From Senegalia massiliensis (GTDB lineage Bacteria; Bacillota; Clostridia; Tissierellales; SIT17), in the NCBI RefSeq assembly GCF_009911265.1, contig NZ_QXXA01000019.1, positions 1-36,629 on the forward strand: 36,629 bases of DNA, given 5' to 3'. Positions 25,759-32,001 of the stretch are shown one piece after another (position 1 is the stretch's first letter; every line of letters starts with the position of its first letter). Made by a program: the position numbers and the translations under genes. The notes under the pieces were generated by a model. It saw only the letters and a list, made by a program, of their open reading frames with translations, had not been told where the DNA came from and did no database searches.

Positions 25759-26127
25759 TTAGATATTATATGACTCCCCAGTTCTTGTACTAGTCTTACA
25801 TGTATTACATATAGCAGTTAATGTACCTGGATATATGTTTCTGAGATGCATTCTAATAAGTTTCTGATTATTATCCCAACAATTACTACAATAAGGTTCT
25901 TTATACTCAATATCATCTTTCTTGTAATAACTATTATTTTTAAAAATTAGTGATTTACTTATTTCGGTGTTATCCTTCAATTCTTTAATTTTTTCTTTTA
26001 AATTCTTATTCTCCTCCAATAAGTCTAAACTTTCTTTTTGTACATCAAGTAATGCCCTATATAACTCAACATTATCTGCTTTTTGAGCTATATTAACTGC
26101 ATCTTTTAAAGCATCGTATACTCCCAT
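25759..26127 (-). CDS. Coiled-coil protein with C-terminal zinc ribbon
   Basis: This 122-residue protein starts with helices ('YDALKDAVNIAQKADNVELYRALLDVQ') and a coiled coil over residues about 25-55. It then has a zinc ribbon with C80-x-x-C83 and C107-x-x-C110. It belongs to a group of uncharacterised proteins common in Firmicute phages and islands. Its strong AAAGGGGGTG site and position just before the sce7726 gene place it in the accessory block. No terminator separates it from sce7726. Confidence 0.8.
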   Translation of the reverse strand: MGVYDALKDAVNIAQKADNVELYRALLDVQKESLDLLEENKNLKEKIKELKDNTEISKSLIFKNNSYYKKDDIEYKEPYCSNCWDNNQKLIRMHLRNIYPGTLTAICNTCKTSTRTGESYNI

Positions 26128-26209
26128 AAATTCACCCCCTTTATATATACAAAATTCTACATAGAAAGGGACAATCCTTCATATTTTCATCGCAATATTC
26201 GACAATATT

Positions 26210-26353
26210 CTATATTAACTTATCATACTGCTTTATAATTTCTTTTGCTGCATTATACTTTTCTAGTACCTCTTTAAGCTCTTTTCTTAATTGTCTTAAC
26301 TCATACTCTCTTTTTGTAAGGTCCTCCATTAGTGATTTTTCATTTTGAGTCAC
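26210..26353 (-). CDS. 47-residue coiled-coil microprotein
   Basis: A GTG at 26353 with AGGTG six bases upstream opens a 47-residue frame. It is charged and helical throughout, with heptad-like spacing ('LRKELKEVLEKYNAAKEII'). It overlaps the preceding cysteine-rich gene by 14 bases in another frame, typical of tightly packed phage genes. Function unknown. Confidence 0.65.
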   Translation of the reverse strand: MTQNEKSLMEDLTKREYELRQLRKELKEVLEKYNAAKEIIKQYDKLI

Positions 26354-26483
26354 TTTTATCACCTTTCTTTTTCTTATTGCTGCAACTTGGTAGCATACAA
26401 TAATAAGTATTTGAATCTATTTTAGTTCTCCATATACAATTTTTACATTTACTCTTATTAAATTTCTTATCTGTCATTTTCAT
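26340..26483 (-). CDS. 47-residue cysteine-rich microprotein
   Basis: An ATG at 26483 with AAGGTGAG upstream opens a 47-residue frame with C13-x-x-C16 and C29-x(4)-C34, a likely single zinc site, and a lysine-rich C-terminus. Similar tiny zinc proteins are widespread in clostridial phages. It is the first gene past the hairpin that follows the proposed late promoter. Confidence 0.65.
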   Translation of the reverse strand: MKMTDKKFNKSKCKNCIWRTKIDSNTYYCMLPSCSNKKKKGDKSDSK

Positions 26484-26504
26484 ATTCTCACCTTTTTGGC
26501 ATAA

Positions 26505-26542
26505 TAAAAAGAACACTCCTGGCGTTTAAGTGTTCTTTTATA
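26505..26542. terminator. Bidirectional terminator in the late leader
   Basis: AAAAGAACACT (26507-26517) pairs perfectly with AGTGTTCTTTT (26529-26539), 11-base loop, with A/T runs on both sides. It lies between the regulator gene and the first late-side gene, just downstream of a promoter-like sequence. Confidence 0.85.
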
Positions 26543-26562
26543 TATAATATTAAATTTATGAT

Positions 26563-26590
26563 GAAAGCCTGTGTATTTCGTCGGTCTTTC
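26563..26590 (-). other. Stem-loop in the proposed late leader RNA
   Basis: On the minus strand GAAAG-A-CC (26590-26583) pairs with GGCTTTC (26569-26563), one bulged base, 13-base loop. It would be the first structure in a transcript starting near 26594. Confidence 0.4.
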
Positions 26591-26600
26591 TCTTAATACC

Positions 26601-26645
26601 ATCATAGCATGGCAATTTCCAAATTTCCGTATACTCTAAGTATAC
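26601..26645 (-). promoter_or_regulatory. Proposed activator-dependent late promoter
   Basis: On the minus strand an extended -10, TGCTATGAT (26609-26601), has no -35 match (CGGAAA at the right place). A perfect 7-bp inverted repeat, GTATACT-TAG-AGTATAC (26645-26629), is centred about 43 bases upstream of the expected start. This is where class II activators bind. The repeat overlaps the stop codon of the sigma-like regulator. Confidence 0.5.
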
Positions 26646-27064
26646 AATTTCTTATTCTTTGCAGATACTTTTTTAATCCATATTACACTATAACCTAACT
26701 CATCTGCTATTTCTTCTAAAGTTTTACCTTCTACATCTCTTAAATATACTACTTTATAGTCTATTCCTTCTAGTTGCTTCATATTGCTTTTTATTTTATC
26801 TATAATTTCTTTATAATTCTTAATAGTTTCGTTATGTAGATGTATATGACTGTCTAATTTTTGTAATCTTATAAGTCCTTCTGCCATATCTAATTTAACC
26901 TTTCCACCTGTTACTCTTTCACTAGAATAATCTAATGATCCACTTGAGTCAGATGTGCTCATACACTTTTGAATAAATTCTTTTTCTTTTTCATATACTT
27001 CTTTTCTTAATTCCCATATTCTTAATATTCTATTTAAATCTTTTATGCCACTACCCATATCCAT
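26636..27064 (-). CDS. Sigma-70 region 4-like late regulator
   Basis: This 142-residue protein has a helical N-terminal half and a C-terminal helix-turn-helix of the sigma region 4 type (residues about 103-135, 'VVYLRDVEGKTLEEIADELG'). Proteins of this kind (ArpU/late activator-like) lie between early and late genes in Firmicute phages and switch on the late genes. A palindrome and an extended -10 promoter lie at its 3' end. The ATG has an AGTAGGA site. It shares an operon with the 109-residue gene upstream. Confidence 0.85.
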   Translation of the reverse strand: MDMGSGIKDLNRILRIWELRKEVYEKEKEFIQKCMSTSDSSGSLDYSSERVTGGKVKLDMAEGLIRLQKLDSHIHLHNETIKNYKEIIDKIKSNMKQLEGIDYKVVYLRDVEGKTLEEIADELGYSVIWIKKVSAKNKKLYT

Positions 27065-27069
27065 TTGTC

Positions 27070-27399
27070 CTACTCCCCTTTTCTTATAGCATTTATCTGT
27101 CCTTCCACTATTCCTATTTCTAATTTAATAGCTCTTTGTTTCTCATATGCTACATCGTAACTAGAAGCAGCATTATCTCTATAAAATCTTAACTGTGCTA
27201 TTTCTTTCTTGCCTTTTACTACATCATTAATTATTGTTACTGGCATCTTGTTTTCTCTTTCTATTCTTATCTCTTTTGATACTGCTATTTTATAGTTATA
27301 CTCTGTCTTTGCCTTCTTATAGCCTTTTCTCTCTATCTCTTTTAAGTTTTCATTTAATTTCTTTCTTAAGTTTTGTAATTCTATTATTAGCTGCTGCAA
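27070..27399 (-). CDS. Coiled-coil phage protein before the late regulator, unknown
   Basis: This 109-residue, mostly helical protein is not recognised; it has a basic coiled coil at the start ('LRKKLNENLKEIERKGYKKA') and a second helix pair at the end. The start is TTG at 27399, fixed by AGGAGGGG just upstream. The frame stays open to a GTG at 27426, but that lies inside a terminator hairpin with no ribosome site. It is five bases from the regulator gene, so the two are probably made together. Confidence 0.75.
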   Translation of the reverse strand: MQQLIIELQNLRKKLNENLKEIERKGYKKAKTEYNYKIAVSKEIRIERENKMPVTIINDVVKGKKEIAQLRFYRDNAASSYDVAYEKQRAIKLEIGIVEGQINAIRKGE

Positions 27400-27410
27400 T
27401 ATCTCCCCTC

Positions 27411-27450
27411 CTAAAATAAAAGACACCCCTAGAATATTTCTAGAAGTGCC
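27411..27450 (-). terminator. Strong terminator at the end of the early operon
   Basis: On the minus strand a 13-bp stem with some G-T pairs (27450-27438 with 27434-27422) and an ATA loop is followed by TTTTATTTT. It lies between the early genes and the late regulator pair, just before the latter's ribosome site. Confidence 0.85.
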
Positions 27451-27469
27451 CGCTGGCTGTCCAGTAGAG

Positions 27470-27688
27470 CTATATTAAATTATATTCCTTACCTAATTCC
27501 CTTAAATTCTTTATTATAACATTGAAGTTCTCCTGATGTTTATAATCTGATAATATTAAATTCTCTAATATCTCTTTTATCGAGTCACTTTTCCCTCTAA
27601 ATTCTTCTATATGCCTTTTAACATCTTCCTCAAACCTATTAGGTTCAAATTCATATTTGCTTGAGCCCATCATACTTGGTTTTCTCAT
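27470..27688 (-). CDS. Small phage protein, unknown
   Basis: This 72-residue protein is acidic and helical after a short N-terminal region with methionines ('FEEDVKRHIEEFRGKSDSIKEIL'). No family is recognised. The ATG at 27688 overlaps the stop of the upstream gene (TGATG), with AGAAGG seven bases before. It is the last gene before the terminator that ends the early operon. Confidence 0.7.
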   Translation of the reverse strand: MRKPSMMGSSKYEFEPNRFEEDVKRHIEEFRGKSDSIKEILENLILSDYKHQENFNVIIKNLRELGKEYNLI

Positions 27689-27861
27689 CAATATGCCTTC
27701 TTTCTATCTTTTAAAGTATAGTCCATCTGTAAATTACCATTGTGATTTGATATATCTATATTTATATGGTCCAGTTTTCCTTCATTATTTGCTAGTCTAA
27801 GTACATTTTCTATAAAACTATTTATTTGATACTGCAACATTTCTTTTTTATTGTCTTCCAT
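27688..27861 (-). CDS. 57-residue phage protein, unknown
   Basis: An ATG at 27861 with AAGGGG upstream opens a 57-residue frame. An N-terminal helix ('MLQYQINSFIENVLRLA') is followed by a likely strand pair ('INIDISNHNGNLQMDYTL'). It overlaps the next gene by one base (TGATG). Spacing and overlap support it, but no family is recognised. Confidence 0.65.
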   Translation of the reverse strand: MEDNKKEMLQYQINSFIENVLRLANNEGKLDHINIDISNHNGNLQMDYTLKDRKKAY

Positions 27862-27862
27862 A

Positions 27863-28174
27863 TTAATTCCCCTTTATAATACTGCTTTCTTTAATTAACT
27901 TTATATTTTCTTTTTCTATATAAGGAACTCCATCTATAGTTCCATCTTTCCAAGCTTGCCTAAAATCTTCTATGTTATTAAATCCAAAGTAATTACCTGT
28001 TAATTCGAATTCTACTTCTGTTAATTTTCTATGGTTTTCTTCATCAGCACCACCTAAAATCACAAATTCTTTTTCACAATAACCACTTGTTGCTAATACT
28101 AATCTAATTCCATTAAGCCTTTTATTTCTTTCGTCATGTGTAACTGTATTTACTTCACCTATTAATATCTGCAT
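27863..28174 (-). CDS. Early phage protein, unknown
   Basis: This 103-residue protein of mixed alpha/beta type starts 'MQILIGEVNTVTHDERNKRL' and contains 'VEFELTGNYFGFNNIEDFRQAW'. It has no motif I can name. The AAGGGGGC site, ten bases past the upstream gene's stop, is good. It is part of a run of short genes of similar type in the early operon. Confidence 0.7.
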   Translation of the reverse strand: MQILIGEVNTVTHDERNKRLNGIRLVLATSGYCEKEFVILGGADEENHRKLTEVEFELTGNYFGFNNIEDFRQAWKDGTIDGVPYIEKENIKLIKESSIIKGN

Positions 28175-28184
28175 GATAGCCCCC

Positions 28185-28337
28185 TTAATTCTTTATAGTC
28201 TTTTCTATATAAATAAAATTCTTATCAAAACTTATTCTATCTACATAAGGTAAATTATTTTTAATAAATCTAATTCTTTCTTTAAAATTCCTATAAGGTA
28301 TTGCTTGTACTACTGTTAAAAGTTCATATTCTAACAT
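28185..28337 (-). CDS. 50-residue phage protein, unknown
   Basis: An ATG at 28337 with AGGAGTG six bases upstream opens a 50-residue basic frame ('YRNFKERIRFIKNNLPYVDRI'). It lies eleven bases past the neighbour's stop and ten before the next start. Spacing, ribosome site and amino-acid makeup support a real gene. Function unknown. Confidence 0.65.
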   Translation of the reverse strand: MLEYELLTVVQAIPYRNFKERIRFIKNNLPYVDRISFDKNFIYIEKTIKN

Positions 28338-28348
28338 TACAAACACTC

Positions 28349-28534
28349 CTAATCTATATAAAGTACATTATTAGATTTATCTACTACAAATTCACATTCT
28401 TTAGATATTTGCCAAAACCACCCTTTTCCATCTGTAAACTCATACGTTTTAGGTAATTCTTTTACAAATATACCTTTTCTAAAAGGGTTATCTTTGCTTG
28501 ACATTTTATTTATAACTATATCTCCAAATTTCAT
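28349..28534 (-). CDS. Small SH3-like phage protein, unknown
   Basis: This 61-residue, beta-rich protein begins 'MKFGDIVINKMSSKDNP' and contains 'GWFWQISKECEFVVDK', a barrel-type pattern. Similar small proteins are common in phage early operons. AAGGAGG lies six bases before the ATG. Confidence 0.7.
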   Translation of the reverse strand: MKFGDIVINKMSSKDNPFRKGIFVKELPKTYEFTDGKGWFWQISKECEFVVDKSNNVLYID

Positions 28535-28544
28535 GATAACCTCC

Positions 28545-28946
28545 TTATTTAATTATCTTTAAACTTAAATCTGGATATTTATATTCAAATAATTTCTTCT
28601 TAATTTTAAATACTTGTGTTTCCATACCTTTTACATCTACTACATCAGTGCTACCATCCAAGTTATCTATTATAAAATCAGCATAGTATGTAATAGGTCT
28701 ATGTCTTTCACCATTTTTAGTAAACCCTTCTTGTAGTACAAATTTTTCTTGTAATCCAAAATCTTTTATTTCTCCTGCTTGCTTTAATAATTTTAATTTA
28801 AGATAATAATTTGCTTCCTTTTTACTATCAAAAGTTATTTCATCTATAGTTACTTTTTTATTTCTATACTTAGATTTCTTTTTAGGTTTACTTCTTGTTT
28901 TAACTTTGTATTCTTCATATTCTTCCTCACTCCAACTAATTCCCAT
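28545..28946 (-). CDS. DUF1064 protein, resolvase-like nuclease
   Basis: This 133-residue protein matches DUF1064, a phage family related to T7 endonuclease I-type Holliday junction resolvases. Residues 20-31 are very basic ('KPKKKSKYRNKK'). The likely PD-(D/E)XK site is E44, D90 and D104-V-K106. It would trim branched DNA before packaging or repair. AGGAGAGG precedes the ATG. Its position by the methylase and SSB genes fits. Confidence 0.88.
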   Translation of the reverse strand: MGISWSEEEYEEYKVKTRSKPKKKSKYRNKKVTIDEITFDSKKEANYYLKLKLLKQAGEIKDFGLQEKFVLQEGFTKNGERHRPITYYADFIIDNLDGSTDVVDVKGMETQVFKIKKKLFEYKYPDLSLKIIK

Positions 28947-28949
28947 TGC

Positions 28950-29030
28950 TTAACCTCTCCTTAATATATTGTTATAGATGTATCTCTTCATCAAAGTTCC
29001 ATCTAGCAAATATTTTAAATGCTTTATCAT
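28950..29030 (-). CDS. Possible 26-residue basic microprotein
   Basis: An ATG at 29030, with a perfect AAGGAGAG seven bases upstream, opens a 26-residue basic frame. A longer overlapping frame (28972-29064) reads like protein too but has no start codon. Only one can be real. The ribosome site argues for the microprotein, yet its size leaves little evidence. Confidence 0.35.
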   Translation of the reverse strand: MIKHLKYLLDGTLMKRYIYNNILRRG

Positions 29031-29045
29031 ATTTAAACTCTCCTT

Positions 29046-29843
29046 TTAAAGCAAAGATATCTGACTAAATTTTTGATAATTAGTCCATATGATTTCTTTT
29101 CTCTTTTTTCCTTGTTCTGCATTTGTATAAAATTCATGCTTAGCCCATCCTTCAAGTAATTCATTGTATAAATCTGATTCATAACCACTTATCATTACAG
29201 TTCCTGAATGATACTTTAATGATTTAATCAATTCAATATGTTCTTCACTTTCTGTCATTTCCTCATTATAATATCTTTGTTTTCTAGTACTTAATAAATA
29301 CGGTGGATCCACATATATTAAACAATCTTTGTGATTATACTTTTTTATTAATTTTAAAGCATCTGTGTTTTCTATTTCTGCATCTTTTAGTCTTTCTGCT
29401 GCTTCTAAAATTCTTCTAGGTAATTTATTCCACTCTCCGATAACTCTTTGATTACATTTGGCACCTAATACTGGTCCTGCATGTCGCCAACTTGAAGTAT
29501 AATATTGCATACCTGCTCTTGCCATATTAGATCTTGCTAAAAATCTTCTAGCCTTTTCTATTTCATTACCTTGAATTTTATGACATTCTTTATATTCATC
29601 CCTACTATATGGAGTTAATAATATTTTCTCAGCTAATTCTCCAGGATAATCTCTAATAATTTTAAATAGATTTGTTACTTGACTATCTAGATCATTTATT
29701 ACCTCTGTAAATGAAGGTGCTTTAGAAAAAAACACTGCTCCTGATCCAAAGAAAGGCTCTAAGTATATTTTATGTTCAGGCATTAAAGAAATAATTTTAT
29801 TAGCTATACTCCATTTAGCTCCCGGCCACTTTAAAACTTTCAC
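29046..29843 (-). CDS. dam: DNA adenine N6-methyltransferase (Dam/D12 class)
   Basis: This 265-residue enzyme transfers methyl from S-adenosylmethionine to adenine, probably at GATC-like sites. Motifs are in class order: WPGAK (6-10), the SAM-binding EPFFGSG (29-35), target-recognition region about 65-155, and catalytic DPPY (179-182). Phages use such enzymes to protect DNA from host restriction. No matching restriction gene is seen. The start is GTG at 29843, with AGGAGGTTGATTAA upstream. Confidence 0.94.
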   Translation of the reverse strand: MKVLKWPGAKWSIANKIISLMPEHKIYLEPFFGSGAVFFSKAPSFTEVINDLDSQVTNLFKIIRDYPGELAEKILLTPYSRDEYKECHKIQGNEIEKARRFLARSNMARAGMQYYTSSWRHAGPVLGAKCNQRVIGEWNKLPRRILEAAERLKDAEIENTDALKLIKKYNHKDCLIYVDPPYLLSTRKQRYYNEEMTESEEHIELIKSLKYHSGTVMISGYESDLYNELLEGWAKHEFYTNAEQGKKRKEIIWTNYQKFSQISLL

Positions 29844-29855
29844 TTAATCAACCTC

Positions 29856-30035
29856 CTATATAGCAGTAATATTATATTGACTTGATATCATTCCTGCTTT
29901 ATCTACACATGTCTTGTAATTCCTAGTCTCTAATACATAAAAACTTGGATATTCCTGTACTACAGTTCCTATCAATTTATTCTTATAGCCTTTTCTACCG
30001 CTTTGTATTACTTCATACCTCTTGCCTACCTTCAT
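29856..30035 (-). CDS. Small SH3-like phage protein, unknown
   Basis: This 59-residue protein is beta-rich ('GKRYEVIQSGRKGYKNKLIG', 'YPSFYVLETRN'), like KOW/SH3-type small phage proteins. The ATG at 30035 is preferred: GGAGG is nine bases upstream, and the upstream ATG overlaps that site. Its start overlaps the stop of the 38-residue gene (ATGA). Confidence 0.68.
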   Translation of the reverse strand: MKVGKRYEVIQSGRKGYKNKLIGTVVQEYPSFYVLETRNYKTCVDKAGMISSQYNITAI

Positions 30036-30148
30036 GATTTTGTCCTCCATATACTTTTAGCTTTTTCTATTGCTTCTTTGGCACTAATATTGTTACTAAA
30101 ATATATCTTTACTGCTGTATCAACTATTTCTTTATATTCTTTTGTCAT
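30032..30148 (-). CDS. 38-residue phage protein, unknown
   Basis: An ATG at 30148 with AGGTG upstream opens a 38-residue, helical, lysine-rich frame ('IVDTAVKIYFSNNISAKEAI'). It overlaps its upstream neighbour by 17 bases and its downstream neighbour by four. The layout is typical of coupled small phage genes. No family recognised. Confidence 0.6.
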   Translation of the reverse strand: MTKEYKEIVDTAVKIYFSNNISAKEAIEKAKSIWRTKS

Positions 30149-30305
30149 TACTGTCACCTAATTTATCTATTGCATAATCTAAAGCTAAAATGTCAAATTT
30201 CCAATCTAAATCTTCTTTTGCAAACTCTTCTAAATGTGATCTTAAACTCTTTAATTGCTCTATATTTCTATCTGAACATTTCTCTTTTTCTAATGTTAAT
30301 GGCAT
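30132..30305 (-). CDS. 57-residue phage protein, unknown
   Basis: An ATG at 30305 with GGAGAG upstream opens a 57-residue acidic helical frame ('IEQLKSLRSHLEEFAKEDLDW'). It begins six bases after the upstream gene's stop. The amino-acid makeup is protein-like; function unknown. Confidence 0.65.
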   Translation of the reverse strand: MPLTLEKEKCSDRNIEQLKSLRSHLEEFAKEDLDWKFDILALDYAIDKLGDSNDKRI

Positions 30306-30311
30306 TTTATA

Positions 30312-30563
30312 TCACTCTCCATTTGCTTTTTTAATAGCCTGTACTAATTGATGGGTATCTAATTCCTTAACAACATCTATATTAAATTCTCTATTAAGCT
30401 TTTTATTTTCATATGCACCCACATTTATATTAAATTTAAATCCATTATCTAGAAGTAGATCATGTTTAAGGTCGCTTACATAACTTCTCAATTTAGTATC
30501 TAACTCTTTTTGTTTCTGTTCATATAAAACTTTATCTGATATTTTTAACCCTGTTATTTGCAT
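30312..30563 (-). CDS. Early phage protein next to SSB, unknown
   Basis: This 83-residue protein has a coiled N-terminal half ('DKVLYEQKQKELDTKLRSYV') and a likely beta pair followed by a helix. No family recognised. AAGGAGG lies before the ATG, twelve bases past the ssb stop. Confidence 0.72.
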   Translation of the reverse strand: MQITGLKISDKVLYEQKQKELDTKLRSYVSDLKHDLLLDNGFKFNINVGAYENKKLNREFNIDVVKELDTHQLVQAIKKANGE

Positions 30564-30575
30564 TAATAAACCTCC

Positions 30576-31001
30576 TTAAAATGGTATATCTTCATCATCT
30601 ACTGGAACAAATCCTTTGTTTATATCACTATCACTAGATGTCTCTTTCTTATCTCCAAACTCTAAAAATTGTACTCTTTCTGCTACTACCTCAGTAATAT
30701 ATATTCTTTCTCCTTCTGCATTTTCATAACTTCTAGTTTCTATCCTACCTTCTACTGCTACAAGCCTACCTTTAGCAAGATAATTTGCACAGTTTTCTGC
30801 TTGTTTTCCCCATACCACAGTCCTTAAAAAATCTGCTGTAGGCTTATTTTGCATTTCAAGCTCTTGTTTTTTATCTTTGCTTAGATTCTTGTCTACAGCC
30901 AAAGTAAATGTTGATACTGCAGTTCCATTACCAGGTAAAAATCTTAATTCTGGATCCTTTGTTAATCTTCCTATAAGTATTACTTTATTAATAATAATCA
31001 C
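30576..31001 (-). CDS. ssb: Single-stranded DNA-binding protein
   Basis: This 141-residue protein has a complete OB fold ('NKVILIGRLTKDPELRF', then 'FLRTVVWGKQAENCANYLAKG', 'VAVEGRIETRSYEN') and the acidic tip DDEDIPF that recruits repair and replication partners. It coats single-stranded DNA in replication and recombination. The start is GTG at 31001, overlapping the stop of the replication gene (GTGA). The ribosome site is poor, so it is probably coupled to that gene. Confidence 0.95.
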   Translation of the reverse strand: MIIINKVILIGRLTKDPELRFLPGNGTAVSTFTLAVDKNLSKDKKQELEMQNKPTADFLRTVVWGKQAENCANYLAKGRLVAVEGRIETRSYENAEGERIYITEVVAERVQFLEFGDKKETSSDSDINKGFVPVDDEDIPF

Positions 31002-31930
31002 ATCCCACTTATTTTATTTTTAAATTTTTTTCTAACCTTAGCTTCCAGTTCATCAGCAGAATACTTTGTTGTACGTTGCTCAAAATTATGAAATTGAGTC
31101 TGTACTTTCTTCCCTTTAGGTTTCTGAGGTTTTTTCTTACCTCCTAGGTCCATACCTCCATTGGTATTCCAATTGGTAAGTATTGTTTCTACATAAGATT
31201 TTGACCTTGCATCATGTTTTTCTGCTAATAATATTGCATTTTTAAACCATTCAAATCCATATTGCTCTAATGTTTGTTTAATCCATTCTGGTGTAAAACC
31301 ATTAATAGTAAAACCACATTTTTGATATAGATTAGCTATTACTTTAAAATTTTCTTTTTTAGTATCTGATAATTCCTCTTCATTCAAAAGATCATTATCA
31401 AAATCATCACAACAATCATCTTTCTTTTTGTTGTTATATTCTTTACTCTTCTTTACTTTACTTTTCTTTACTTTACTTTGTGTACTTCTGTTAACATTAA
31501 TCGAGTTAATGTTAACATTAACTCGATTAATGTAATCATTATCTAAATCTATTAATAAATATTCTAAAATAAGATTAATATCTTTCCTTCTGCTAACTGC
31601 TTCTAAAAATCTTTTTTGTATTCCTTTAGATGTCAATATCTTATATTCATCAAATATATTCTTATTAAAAAAATTTACTTGGACTGCTTTATTTACAACC
31701 TCAACTACTGCGCCCTCGCTAGCCCCAACTTCGTCAGCAACTAGAAAAGTCATATCATTGTCCCACCCAACATAGTACCCTTCATCACGATAGATACTAG
31801 ATAGCAGGCTGATTAGTATTGTTATAGATTGAATTCCACAAGCCCTCATAATCTTCCTAACTTTTATATCTTGTAAAAAATCTACATCTAAAGGATAATA
31901 ATCTAATCCTTTTTTAATAGGTCTTGCCAC
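30998..31930 (-). CDS. Replication organiser: DUF4373 N-terminus, DnaD-like C-terminus
   Basis: Residues 1-125 form the Lin1244/Lin1753-type (DUF4373) domain: 'LDYYPLDVDFLQDIKVRKIM', 'ISLLSSIYRDEGYYVGWD'. Residues about 130-180 are a low-complexity linker rich in I, N, V, S and K. Residues about 195-265 resemble a DnaD/DnaB-like domain ('FTPEWIKQTLEQYGFEWFKNA'). A basic tail follows. Such proteins bind the phage origin and load the host helicase. The linker DNA holds a 38-bp palindrome and direct repeats, so the gene probably contains the origin. It starts with GTG at 31930, with AGGTGATAAA upstream. Confidence 0.88.
   Translation of the reverse strand: MARPIKKGLDYYPLDVDFLQDIKVRKIMRACGIQSITILISLLSSIYRDEGYYVGWDNDMTFLVADEVGASEGAVVEVVNKAVQVNFFNKNIFDEYKILTSKGIQKRFLEAVSRRKDINLILEYLLIDLDNDYINRVNVNINSINVNRSTQSKVKKSKVKKSKEYNNKKKDDCCDDFDNDLLNEEELSDTKKENFKVIANLYQKCGFTINGFTPEWIKQTLEQYGFEWFKNAILLAEKHDARSKSYVETILTNWNTNGGMDLGGKKKPQKPKGKKVQTQFHNFEQRTTKYSADELEAKVRKKFKNKISGM
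31439..31479. repeat. 15-bp direct repeats (iteron-like)
   Basis: TTCTTTACTTTACTT occurs twice in exact tandem (31449-31463, 31464-31478), with a partial copy before (31439-31448). On the coding strand each unit encodes K-V-K-K-S. They end 16 bases from the large palindrome. Confidence 0.8.
31495..31532. other. Perfect 38-bp palindrome, probable replication origin core
   Basis: The half-site CATTAATCGAGTTAATGTT (31495-31513) is followed directly by its exact reverse complement (31514-31532), centred on GTTAAC. There is no mismatch and no spacer. It lies inside the replication organiser's linker, flanked by iteron-like repeats on one side and a very AT-rich stretch (31533-31590) on the other. 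Confidence 0.75.
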
Positions 31931-31949
31931 TTTATCACCTTCTTTTGTT

Positions 31950-31974
31950 TAAAGAGGGGATAAACCCCTCATAT
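31950..31974 (-). terminator. Hairpin upstream of the replication gene
   Basis: GAGGGG (31954-31959) pairs with CCCCTC (31965-31970), 5-base loop. On the minus strand it is followed by TTTAAAC, too few T for a strong terminator. It may attenuate transcription into the replication gene or shield its leader. Confidence 0.4.
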
Positions 31975-32001
31975 ACTTTATTTAAAGATGTAGATACTGT
32001 A

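Noticed and set aside
28972-29064. -1 frameshifted extension of the adenine methylase
   Set aside because: A TAG lies in the shifted frame immediately before the extension and there is no slippery site, so a functional frameshift is not supported.
31439-31479. Short tandem repeats as a CRISPR-like array
   Set aside because: The units are 15 bp, adjoin without spacers and encode a K-V-K-K-S linker repeat; there are no Cas genes.
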